A stretch of 64,000 bases of DNA. Source: Cepaea nemoralis (lineage: Eukaryota; Mollusca; Gastropoda; Stylommatophora; Helicidae). Shown piece after piece: positions 11,300-22,949 of this stretch (its first letter is position 1; every line of letters starts with the position of its first letter). A program made the position numbers and the translations under genes. The notes below the pieces were generated by a model. It searched no databases. It was not told the DNA's origin and was given only the letters and a program-made list of their open reading frames with translations. The DNA lies in NCBI GenBank assembly GCA_014155875.1, contig JACEFZ010018157.1, forward strand, positions 536,001-600,000, written 5' to 3'.

Positions 11300-13654
11300 G
11301 GCGATGCTAACCCTAAAAAATTAAATTCTATAATATTTAATTTCTATGTTCTGTTATAATATAGGGTTTGATACTGAAGACTGCTGATTGATAAAATACT
11401 GTCAAATTGACTTTGTACGTAACGGTTGCCATGGAAACCAAGATAAACAGCGGCCATTTGAATTTCTTAAATATGATCTAAAACATTCATGTTTTTAAAT
11501 CATAGGTTTCATTTTTGGTATACTTGTACAGAAATAGAACCTTTATATTATGTCTGAAGCTTTTAATGATATTCCTTGGAATTTTTTCCCTTCATAATTT
11601 AAAAAAATAATTCAACATTTTCATTGACAATTGTTTTGGTTTTTTTGACTGTTGCACAAAAACTAAATCTTAGTGTTACAAATGCTCTTGACAAGATGTA
11701 CCTACTATAATGAAGAACAAGCCTTGTTTCATTGTAATGTGACGAACAGTTTTTGAAAAAAGTTGAATCAAAATGAAAAATATGGCAAAATGAGAAAACG
11801 GGGAAAAACTAATTATTTTCATTTTTTTTAATGCTAAAAAAATTATTTTAATAGTAAAAATGTTTATTTTTCACAGAAAAACAGTTTTGAGAATTAGAAT
11901 GATCCTGCTGCATATGCAGGACCTCCTTCCAGGGCATGCAGCTCACCTTGTCTCTTCAGTTTGGCCGCTCGTACACTGTCGCGTCTTAGTTTTATTTTTC
12001 CCTTCTTATGTTTCAAGCTGTTTCTAACTCACTTGTCCATCCTAGATGCTCCTAGTCTCTGCATATGCAGACCTGTAGAAAATAAAAAAAACTGGGCAGA
12101 ATCTTGGGCAGCAGCAGCTCCAAAGTTTAACACTCTTGCAGCAGTTACAAACTGCAAACCGAACGCGCTTGAGTGAGGCAAAGTTGTCCTTAGTACATCG
12201 ACCCCATATCAATCTGTGTAAACACTCATTTGAATTCTGAGTTTGTCCTGACACACATCTGCTTAGTAGTTTAGTGTCAGACAGCCTTTCATAAATTGGC
12301 AAAAGATATTTCTCAAGCTTGTCACTGTTGAGCCATGTGTGTAACATCCTGTCATGTAGAGTGATGACTGACTGCTGTGCATGAGCCTGACGAACATACT
12401 TTACGGTTTGAGAGAAAACAGTGTCCTTCTGATCTTCTAAATTTGAATATAGTTTATTTGCTATGCTTGTGAAATGTTTTGTGATGAAGACCTTGCAGAT
12501 TCATATTTTCACAAAAATTATTGAATGCTGCTGCACCCATCCCACAAACTAATGTAATGCAGAATCTACAGACTGGCTGTTGATGGCAAAAAAGATATAT
12601 CCCCATCATTACTTCTTGCATCTCGGTATCTTCCACAAACTTCACAACAAGAACAGTAAACATTTGCATGCACAGCTAATCCATTGGCTTTCTTGCTGTC
12701 AGTTTTAAAAATAAGACTAGTATTTTTACATACTAGACAACACAACGTTTTGATGATTTCACCCATTCTGAACAATCAACTACTGCTCTGTGACTGTGTT
12801 CCAGTTTGTGCTATATGTTGTCATCAACAGAAACATACTTCCTGCTAGAGGATGTCATATATTCATAAGTATCTCTTTTAAATTGGCTTCTGGTTTTGTT
12901 TATCTTGCAATAAAAGAGTCACTTCTACAACTTTGAAAATAACACCATGCTACCAAATCATTCAGACTCTCCCTAAAAAAACTTGGAGATGGCATGCGCT
13001 GTTGTTGTGTTTAGCTGGGTCAGATTCAGATTTTTCTGTAAGGTTTTCGACGTTCTGGTAGGATTTTCGGTGCTTACGAGCAATTGCCAATTATTGACTG
13101 AATGATTTCTTACGTTGAGCAGATATCTGCATGTTAAATTTCTTGGAACAAGGCATTTTTTAATTCGCGTGTCGATCGGTCGCTAAGCGAAAACACAACA
13201 AATCTGCCAGCTTGGAAACCCACGTGATCAGTTTCCGCCAACGGGGATAGCGCATTGCGCTAGGTGTTTCATATATGGATGTTTCCGGAAGATTATAGAT
13301 TCTAATGAAACAGTTGTACAAAGGAGAGTTGCCAATTATGCGAACCCGAAGTTTAACGAACAGTTAGGGGAGATCGGGACCTTTACAATGATGTATGAAA
13401 CATCTGGATCGCGCGTCAGCGAGATATCGTTGCTAGGGTTTGAAAAATATCAATTTCGGAAAAATTTTCAATAAGTAGACAATTTGACACCTAGGATGGG
13501 TTCAGTAAAATATGAATATTGCATTAAAATAACAGTTGTTGAAGCAAAACAAGTGCCGAATCTGACAGAAGACATGCTAAGGTGTTTAAAAATTAACTAT
13601 TCCAAACATAGCCAAATTGACCAAGAATCTATATTTTTTTAGGTTAGAATCGCC
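11300..13654 (-). mobile_element. TTAA-flanked DNA transposon, Kolobok-like
   Basis: A 2,355-bp element flanked on both sides by TTAA (11296-11299 and 13655-13658), with imperfect terminal inverted repeats of about 30 bp starting GGCGATGCTAACC at the left and GGCGATTCTAACC at the right. It contains a decayed minus-strand transposase at 11894-13156. TTAA duplications are typical of Kolobok and piggyBac; the transposase resembles the Mutator-like transposase domain family rather than piggyBac, so I call it Kolobok-like. It probably no longer moves on its own. Confidence 0.75.
11894..13156 (-). pseudogene. Transposase pseudogene (Mutator-like transposase domain)
   Basis: Probable start MPCSKKFNMQISAQRKK at 13156; probable end in ALEGGPAYAAGSF followed by a stop at 11894. 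Between them are pieces in at least three frames. One (12454-12640) reads GMGAAAFNNFCENMNLQG then HKTFHKHSK; another (12190-12347) reads LPIYERLSDTKLLSRC then TQNSNECLHRLIWGRC; a cysteine-rich piece lies at 12600-12775. These match, from memory, large families of uncharacterised invertebrate proteins carrying a Mutator-like transposase domain. Several frameshifts and stops make it a pseudogene. It lies fully inside the TTAA-flanked element, as a transposase should. Confidence 0.75.
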
Positions 13655-13658
13655 TTAA

Positions 13659-14418
13659 GGGGTTCATCCGGGATACGTGGTTCCAGGACACATGGGTAAT
13701 GGTTACATCCAGTCAAAGGGGGCGTTGCATTCGTCACATGCTTAAGGATACATCCGGAACACGTGATTAAGAGGTGTACTACAAAAAGGGTTCCTATTGG
13801 TTGTCGGTTGAGAGGAGCTAACTCGCGATGACCAACATGTATGGAGTGATTCCACTACATCGTCAACAGTGCATCCGAAGGCTAAAATGGCCTCCCTTCT
13901 CTCTCTTTTTTATGTCCATGTAGCCCTAGCGTCATCTACTAACACTAAAGAACATCCCGACATCAATACAACATGAGGCGGTTTCGACTGTAGTTACACA
14001 ACTATAACCAGGTCATCACAGTGTCCGACTAAGCCTATAGGATAGGAGAGCTGTGATCTCCAACGCCAGTCTAGAATACATGTCTTTAATTAACAACTAG
14101 CGGGCCATACAGCGACGAGTGTTTAGCGCAGATTATCAGGTGTATAATATTATACACCCACACTACAAGTTGTCGCGCCTCGACGTTCAAGCATCTCAAG
14201 TAACATGACATGTCACGTGCCCGCGTTCCTGATCAGAGACGCTATCACGGCTCAAAACAAGCATTTCATTTTCATTACTTCTCTGTCTGTCTATAGGGGT
14301 CTTTACATCTTTCCCCAGAAACCCATTTCCAAGACCAATATAGGTTTTCAGGCTTGTCTGCTCATTGCCATTGTTCACATCCAGACAGACGTATAGATTC
14401 CATGTAACACTTCAACAT
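13659..14418. other. Unclassified sequence
   Basis: No gene or repeat recognised between the DNA transposon and the 73-bp array. Confidence 0.45.
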
Positions 14419-14419
14419 T

Positions 14420-15948
<1,529 letters not shown>

Positions 15949-15951
15949 ATG

Positions 15952-16152
15952 TGTTGATGGTAGACCTCCTAACCCGTACCACCATCTTTACTTTTTCACT
16001 TTACAAGCGATTTTACATTTCACGATTCCTTGTATTAAGTCTTTTTGTGACGACACATAAGCGCATCAAAGAAAGTATGTCAGGTTCTGAACTGATTCTC
16101 ACCAATTATGCACCACAAGTACCTACCATACTACTACATTCTACTTACTATG
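15952..16152. repeat. Inverted repeat, right arm
   Basis: Reverse complement of the 10903-11087 arm, with a ~17-base extra segment near 16085. The arm ends towards the array at about 15952. No convincing target-site duplication was found outside the two arms. Confidence 0.85.
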
Positions 16153-16640
16153 ACACCGTCAGCTAATTAACTGCGACCAGGCCATGTAGTTATACTTCGC
16201 TACTTATAGACACACACACAGTCATTAGGAGGATACATACTGACATCCCATCACTGTCATCCGCGGCCGAATACAGAGAAAAACGATCATTCATATATAC
16301 ATAAATACAAAGACACCCGTACACCCAGACATAGAGATACACACATATATAGACAGATAGCTAGCCAGTTAGCCAGTTAGATAGAGGGTTTGCTGAGGGC
16401 CAGGCGACCTCTGCAACAGCTGTTATGTGATAAATACCATACTGGCTGGCAAGGGACAGTTTGTGAAACGTAATTAGGAAAGCTGGCGCTATGGGCAATA
16501 CAGAGTAAAGTGCCGACCAGGCGACATTGGTTATCGTGTCATCTCCATGGCGTCTGGGGTACCCACTAGACACACGCCTCAACCGATCTCTCCTTTGTTA
16601 AATATACCGCCGATCTGATTAATAACACCAGATTGCGCCA
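16153..16640. other. Unclassified sequence
   Basis: No coding signature. Short simple stretches (ACACACA, AGATAG) only. Confidence 0.45.
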
Positions 16641-16647
16641 GCGCAGC

Positions 16648-16785
16648 TTTTTTTTTTTTTTTTTTACAAAACCACATAATCACTATTTCTTATATCACGC
16701 GACGTCCCCATTGGGATTCAAATCCGACACCAGCGACTCCTCACCGCTAGTCCCTCTCTACCCCCTTAGATACGAATTTCCCCCA
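16648..16785 (-). mobile_element. Short SINE-like element with poly(A)
   Basis: On the minus strand, a tRNA-like head with GGATTTGAATCCC (B-box-like) precedes a short body and an A-run (seen as 18 T at 16648-16665). The body differs from family 1. Single copy in the window, so moderate confidence only. Confidence 0.5.
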
Positions 16786-17020
16786 CCAGTATCATCGACC
16801 AAGCTTAACAAAGCTAAAGATACGAAAACAGGGGGAGGTAGCAGTGCATACACCAATCGATTATTTATTAATAAGTTATATCCCATTGATCTGGGAGGAT
16901 ATTGATTTCTCACAACACAACCATACGTCACATAACGACTACACTAAACGTTACGCGAGGATATATCCCCTGATTTTTTTTTTGGGGGGGGGGGGGTGGT
17001 AGAGCTCTTCTAGTACTATT

Positions 17021-17252
17021 CATATCCTTTACAGGACGTCACAGTCCAGCCCATGATTATTTGGCTGTTTGTTATTTCTTGGCAAGGTTACGTTCAGTAG
17101 TTTACCATTGTTTTCTGAACGACCGGCACTCATACCATTGTTTGAAAATTAGCAAAAGATGGTCTGCTTTGAAATCACCCACAGCTGTGTTTCCAACGCG
17201 GTTTGTGGGATTGTGAATTGCGTCCGTAACCCCCTCTCCACATAGCCGGCAA
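17021..17252 (-). mobile_element. tRNA-derived SINE, family 1, copy 2
   Basis: Starts at the tail CATATCCTTTACAGGACGT (plus-strand view) and reaches the head with GGTTACGGACGCAATTC and a decayed B box GCGTTGGAAACAC. Good match to the 8.25-kb copy through the middle (ACGTTCAGTAGTTTACCATT). A T11-G13 homopolymer junction (16974-16996) precedes it. Confidence 0.8.
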
Positions 17253-17845
17253 GATGATGACCCAACGTAATTAACATAATTAGCATGCATGCTTGCACCC
17301 TCCTTTGACATCAAGACATCTCTTCAGTGGATAACGGATCACACAGACATTCGAGACTAGAAAGTCTCGGACAGATTAGGAATTATACAACAGCCGAACT
17401 TACTCAAGCATTCATGAATCATACAGCATACAACCATTAACAACTGTAAACATCAACGACCGGATACTGTAATTGGGCTGCAGAATATAACAGCGCAGCC
17501 CTACATATAGCATCAGCAACCTACACTGCATATACCCGAGCTCAACCTTTAGACTATGAACACAACACACATTCCTTAACAAACACTTATATAGGCTGAC
17601 TACAGTCTGCATCCGGTCTATATAAGTGTTATACTCGCTGATTTCCTGAAACACATGTTCAGTTCACAGCAGGGAAACAAGTGAGTAACCGTTATATTTA
17701 TATTTTCATGTAGTGTTTTTATGTAGTTGTAACGCTGTGTGTTTGTTGTTTCTGTGCTAACGAAGGCTTTGGCCGCAACTCCCAGTTTGTTACTTATGAT
17801 CGTGTTCTATTAAAGCTTACCGCCTATTTCTGGTGTCTCGGTGAT
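17253..17845. other. Unclassified sequence
   Basis: No recognised gene; a minus ORF of 80 codons at 17412-17654 has no domain signature. Confidence 0.4.
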
Positions 17846-17849
17846 TCAT

Positions 17850-17955
17850 TTATTGCTATACTGCAAGCGCGACAATAGACATGAAGTGGAAAACATAAAT
17901 CACCACCTGTTCCAGTGTCCTGCTCTGACTGACTTAAGGAAACAACTACGACACT
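17850..17955 (+). pseudogene. LINE C-terminal fragment with HLFQCPALTDLR motif
   Basis: Encodes EVENINHHLFQCPALTDLRK, the His-Cys motif found at the C-terminus of several LINE polyproteins after the RT/RNase H region. About 35 codons; the frame then runs into the 46-bp array, so the LINE end abuts or was captured by that array. Confidence 0.55.
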
Positions 17956-18255
17956 ACCACTCTCTCCATCAACGACACTACACTCCTTCCATCAACAAAA
18001 CTATACTTTCTCCATCAACAACACTACACTCCCTCCATCAACAAAACTATACTTTCTCCATCAACAACACTACACTCCCTCCATCAACAAAACTATACTT
18101 TCTCCATCAACAACACTACACTCCCTCCATCAACAAAACTATACTTTCTCCATCAACAACACTATACCCCCTCCATCAACAACACTATACCCCCTCCATC
18201 AACAAAACTATACTTTCTCCATCAACAACACTACACTCCCTCCATCAACAACACC
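17956..18255. repeat. 46-bp minisatellite
   Basis: Composed of 46-bp units (unit starts at 18001, 18047, 18093, 18139), each made of two ~23-bp halves sharing CTCCATCAACAA. The frame from the LINE fragment remains open through it by chance. Confidence 0.93.
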
Positions 18256-18355
18256 GTCTCAGACACAGACCAATTAAACACACCTGCCATTTCCACCGCT
18301 TGGAACAAAAGCGTAAAGAGTGACTGTTTGGATGGGAATTTTTTTTAAATAAAAC

Positions 18356-18420
18356 CATTTTTTTATGCAGACATAATTGTGTCCTATCTAACACTAAAGT
18401 CCGTTTATACCGAGAAGAAC
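18356..18420. repeat. Isolated unit of a ~60-bp TCCTATTTAACGCTAAA repeat
   Basis: Contains TTGTGTCCTATCTAACACTAAA, the same unit as the array at 19130-19410. The LINE-B fragment lies between them, so it seems to have inserted in this array. Confidence 0.6.
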
Positions 18421-18429
18421 AAGAGAGAA

Positions 18430-19075
18430 AATAAAAATGGAAATTGAAGAACAGTACGGATTTGTAGAAGAAGTGGGTACAAACAATGCAATATATACAT
18501 TACGGATACTAATAGAAAGGTCAATAGAGACACAGAAAGACATATATTTGTGCTTAATAGATTATACTAAGGCATTTGATAAAGTAAAACACGATGAACT
18601 GATTAAAATGTTGGAAGATATCAACATTGATGGGAAATATTTAAGAAGAATAAATAATATTTACTGGAACCAAGCAATTAAAACGGGAAATAAAGAGGGT
18701 AGTTACGAACAGATAAAGCTAGGAGTACGACAGGGTGTGTCTTGTCACCCGATCTCTTCTTCCTGTATAGCGAAGTAATAATGAGAGAGATCAAAGAGAA
18801 GCCAGGAATACTAGTTGGAGGTTATAATATAAATAATATACGCTAAGCAGATGACACAGTATTGGTGGCGGATAATGCAACATACCTACAACAATTGTTG
18901 GGCATTGTAGTAACAGAGAGTGCACAGAAAGGACTCTCCTTGAATATAAAACAAAACAGTAACAATGGATGATATCAAAGAAAACGATGACACCAAAATG
19001 TGACATAGAAATAGAAGGGACAATTCTTAACCAAGTGGATAATTTTAAATACCTAGGTGCATTTAGCCGGTCTCC
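18430..19075 (+). pseudogene. LINE-B reverse transcriptase fragment
   Basis: Contains EEQYGFVE, NNAIYTLR, CLIDYTKAFDKVKHDEL (first catalytic Asp) and LGVRQGVSC, then after a frame change the region around the catalytic box and GLSLNIK. Close relative of the longer copy at 35.74-37.46 kb. The tyrosine of the YADD box is a stop (CGCTAAGCAGATGAC near 18842). It is truncated at both ends. Confidence 0.88.
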
Positions 19076-19129
19076 CTGGCCTAGGTGTTAACGTCTTTTT
19101 CTGTAATCCAGTATATCCACGTGAGGAAC

Positions 19130-19410
19130 ATAACATAAAATGAGTACATTTATATAGAGATATGTCCTATTTAACGCTAAAAGTGTACGTTATGCAAATA
19201 TTTTCTTTCCACATTTAACGCTAAAATAGTACATTTATACAGATATGTGTGTGTGTCCTATTTAACGCGAATACAATACAATTATAGAGAAATAAATATG
19301 TCCTATTTAATGCTAAAAGAGTGCATCTGTACAGAAATATTTTGGTATTATTTTAGGTAAATGATACATTTATACAGAGATAATTGTGTCCTATTTAACG
19401 CTAAACCACC
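19130..19410. repeat. ~60-65-bp degenerate tandem repeat
   Basis: Four to five diverged units with TCCTATTTAACGCTAAA and ACATTTATACAGAGATA words. Confidence 0.7.
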
Positions 19411-19429
19411 CAGTGGCTTTTACTGTATA

Positions 19430-19605
19430 GCAGTTTCATCATCCAATGACTTGTTCTGTACAGAAGTGTATCATCCACAAACTTGTTCTGTATATACGTG
19501 TTATCATCCACTGACTTTTTCTGTAAAGACGTTGTATCATCGGCTGGCTTGTCCTGTATAGAACTTTCATCATCCACTGTTTTGTTCTATCCAGAACTCC
19601 TCTCC
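19430..19605. repeat. ~34-bp degenerate tandem repeat
   Basis: About five units containing CATCCACTGACTTGTTCTGT with spacing near 34 bp. It leads directly into the 47-bp array. Confidence 0.7.
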
Positions 19606-19649
19606 TTTCTCCTGCATACACCTTCTCCCTTATGACAGTCATTCGAAAT

Positions 19650-21290
19650 GTCTCTCTATCATAACCAGATGTCCTGTCTCTTGCTGTCGTATATAAACTA
19701 TCTATTATAAGCCAGATGTCCTGCCTCTTGCTGCCGTACATAAACTATCTATCATAAGCCAGATGTCCTGCCTCTTGCTGTCGTATATAAACTGTCTATC
19801 ATAAGCCAGATGTCCTGCCTCTTGCTGTCATATATAAACTATCTATCATAAGCCAGATGTCCTGCCTCTTGCTGTCATATATAAACTATCTATCATAAGC
19901 CAGATGTCCTGGCTCTTGCTGTCGTACATAAACTATCTATCATAAGCCAGATGTCCTGCCTCTTGCTGCCGTACATAAACTATCTATCATAAGCCAGATG
20001 TCCTGCCTCTTGCTGCCGTACATAAACTATCTATCATAAGCCAGATGTCCTGCCTCTTGCTGTCGTATATAAACTATCTATCATAAGCCAGATGCATATA
20101 TAAACTATCTATCATAAGCTAGATGTCCTGCCTCTTGCTGTCATATATAAACTATCTATCATAAGCCAGATGTCCTGTCTCTTGCTGTCATATATAAACT
20201 ATCTATCATAAGCCAGATGTTCTGTCTCTTGCTGTCATACATAAACTATCTATCATAAGCCAGATGTCCTGCCTCATGCTGTCGTACATAAACTATCTAT
20301 CATAAGCCAGATGTCCTGCCTCTTGCTGCCGTACATAAACTATCTATCATAAGCCAGATGTCCTGCCTCTTGCTGCCGTACATAAACTATCTATCATAAG
20401 CCAGATGTCCTGCCTCTTGCTGCCGTACATAAACTATCTATCATAAGCCAGATGTCCTGCCTCTTGCTGTCGTATATAAACTATCTATCATAAGCCAGAT
20501 GCATATATAAACTATCTATCATAAGCTAGATGTCCTGCCTCTTGCTGTCATATATAAACTATCTATCATAAGCCAGATGCATATATAAACTATCTATCAT
20601 AAGCTAGATGTCCTGCCTCTTGCTGTCATATATAAACTATCTATCATAAGCCAGATGTCCTGTCTCTTGCTGTCATATATAAACTATCTATCATAAGCCA
20701 GATGTTCTGTCTCTTGCTGTCATATATAAACTATCTATCATAAGCCAGATGTTCTGTCTCTTGCTGTCATATATAAACTATCTATCATAAGCCAGATGTC
20801 CTGCCTCATGCTGTCGTACATAAACTATCTATAAGCCAGATGTCCTGCCTCTTGCTGCCGTACATAAACTATCTATCAGAAGTCAGATGTCCTGCCTCTT
20901 GCTGCCGTACATAAACTATCTATCATAAGCCAGATGTCCTGCCTCTTGCTGTCGTATATAAACTATCTATCATAAGCCAGATGCATATATAAACTATCTA
21001 TCATAAGCTAGATGTCCTGCCTCTTGCTGTCATATATAAACTATCTATCATAAGCCAGATGTCCTGTCTCTTGCTGTCATATATAAACTATCTATCATAA
21101 GCCAGATGTCCTGTCTCTTGCTGTCATATATAAACTATCTATCATAAGCCAGATGTCCTGTCTCTTGCTGTCATATATAAACTATCTATCATAAGCCAGA
21201 TGTTCTGTCTCTTGCTGTCATATATAAACTATCTATCATAAGCCAGATGTCCTGCCTCTTGCTGTCGTATATAAACTATCTATCAGATGA
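19650..21290. repeat. 47-bp minisatellite with higher-order structure
   Basis: About 35 copies of a 47-bp unit containing AAACTATCTATCATAAGCC and AGATGTCCTGCCTCTTGCTG. A shortened ~31-bp unit with AGATGCATATATAAAC recurs at 20091, 20498, 20576 and 20980. The steps of 407 and 404 bases equal eight 47-bp units plus one 31-bp unit (one copy lacks three bases near 20830). Confidence 0.95.
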
Positions 21291-21885
21291 TGAACCCGAC
21301 TAGGCTGTGCTCTTTCTTTCTCCGCTTCCCCGGTACCGCCACCCTCAAAACTATCGTTCCCAGAGATTCATGTCCTTTTACAAGCCCAACAGATTTCACA
21401 GTTTATTATTTGTCTTAAGAACAAATTTTCTTTCAATACTGTTTCCTTGTTCGACAGATCTGTTTGTTCTTTTTTCGTCAAATGAAAAGATTACAGCTTC
21501 GTGAAAATATGACGACAAGTTTCCCTCATCGGTAATTGCATTCCACGGCGCTGAAAGACAATTAGTTCATAAAAAGTCAGCAATGGGGCTTAAATATGGC
21601 ATGACACTAAAGAAGAAAGACTAGTTTTATTCACACAACTCCCAAGGTTATAGAAAACGAGATGGAGCTCACAAGGAACTTACGAACGAACGAACTTTAT
21701 TTTCAAAGGGTTAAGAATTGGGCACGTCTGACAGTGTGCCCTTCTTAAGAAAGAGATGATAGATAGTCTGGTATTTTGTCATGGACAAATTTCAGTAGTA
21801 GAATTGGTAGTTAGCACAGGAGAATGTAAGCTGGACTGAAGACTGGTCGAAGACTCTGAAGGTGGAATTATGAATGCAGTAAATG
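21291..21885. other. Unclassified sequence
   Basis: No domain or repeat recognised. Confidence 0.45.
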
Positions 21886-22600
21886 TCAAATATCTATGTT
21901 GGTCAACAACGTTTAATGTCTATAATGGCAATCGGATGTAAAATATCTATCCATCCATCCATCATGTGCCATGCCGGTAAGCGTGGGCGGTCATGTTGTG
22001 CCATCTCACTCGATCACCAGAGTCGTGGATCAGCTCCGTGTTTCTGTCTCGACCATGCCACAAGGCCAAGCCATCCAGGTACTTGCTTCTAGGTCTTCCC
22101 CTTGGTCTGTTCCCCTCGATCTTACCAGTTGTCACCAAGTTCTCCAGATCATTTCTTCTCATAACATGCCCAAAAAATTGTGACTGTCTCCGTCTAATGA
22201 CTCTAATCAGTTTACGATCTTCATTTGTTTCTTGAATATCTATGTTGACATTCAAATGTCAAATATCTATATTGGCAATCACATTTCAAATACCGATGTT
22301 GGCAATAAAATGTCTAATATCTATGTTGGCAGTAAAATGCCAAATATCAGTGCTGGCGTGCAAATTTCAATATCAATATTGGCAATCAAATGTCAAATAT
22401 CTATGTTGGCCATCAAATGTAAAATATCTATGTTGGCCATAAAATTTCAAATATCTATGTTGGCCATCAAATGTCAAATATCTATGTTGGCCATCAAATG
22501 TCAAATATGTAAGTTGGCAATCAAATGCCATATATCTATGTTGGCAATCAAATGTAAAATAACAGTGTTGATAATCAAACGTCATTTATCTATGTTAATC
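21886..22600. repeat. 27-bp minisatellite, split by a LINE 3' end
   Basis: Units of 27 bp with AATATCTATGTTGGCAATCAA. Two to three units lie left of 21950 and the rest run from about 22235. The 27-bp length keeps both strands open (133 codons plus, 70 minus), which is not coding. Confidence 0.92.
21952..22238 (-). pseudogene. LINE-B-like 3' end inserted in the 27-bp array
   Basis: Minus-strand frame reads RRRQSQFFGHVMRRNDL, LVTTGKIEGNRPRGRPR and ends AHAYRHGT at the stop, followed by a short (TGGA)n tail. This is the C-terminus of the LINE-B group (compare 37059-37451 and 43746-44147). Tandem-repeat sequence sits on both sides, so the 5'-truncated LINE landed inside the array. Confidence 0.88.
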
Positions 22601-22744
22601 ATTGAAACTATTAAGGAACAGTTATGTCACTGAATAAGACCACCAAAACAACTATGGTAGAAACGGGACAATATCTTCGAAGAAAACATGATAACAATTG
22701 TGATAAAATGAAAACATGATAACAACTATGATTGAAATATTATA

Positions 22745-22945
22745 ACAACTAGGTATGTAGGTAGGTAAGTAAGTAGGCAGGCAGGCAGACAAGCAGGTAG
22801 GTAGATAGTTAGGCAGGTAGGGGTAGGTAGGTAGGTAGGTAGGTATGTAGGTAGGTAGGAAGGTAGATAGGTAGGCAGGTAGGGGTATGTAGGTAGGTAG
22901 GTAGGTAGGTAGGTATGTAGGCAGACAGACAGACAGATAGATAAT
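22745..22945. repeat. (TAGG)n microsatellite
   Basis: Imperfect TAGG/CAGG repeat of about 200 bases with interspersed ATGTAGG. Confidence 0.93.
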
Positions 22946-22949
22946 TAAT

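Noticed and set aside
19650..22600. CRISPR-like arrays
   Set aside because: Units are directly adjacent without unique spacers, and the context is eukaryotic.
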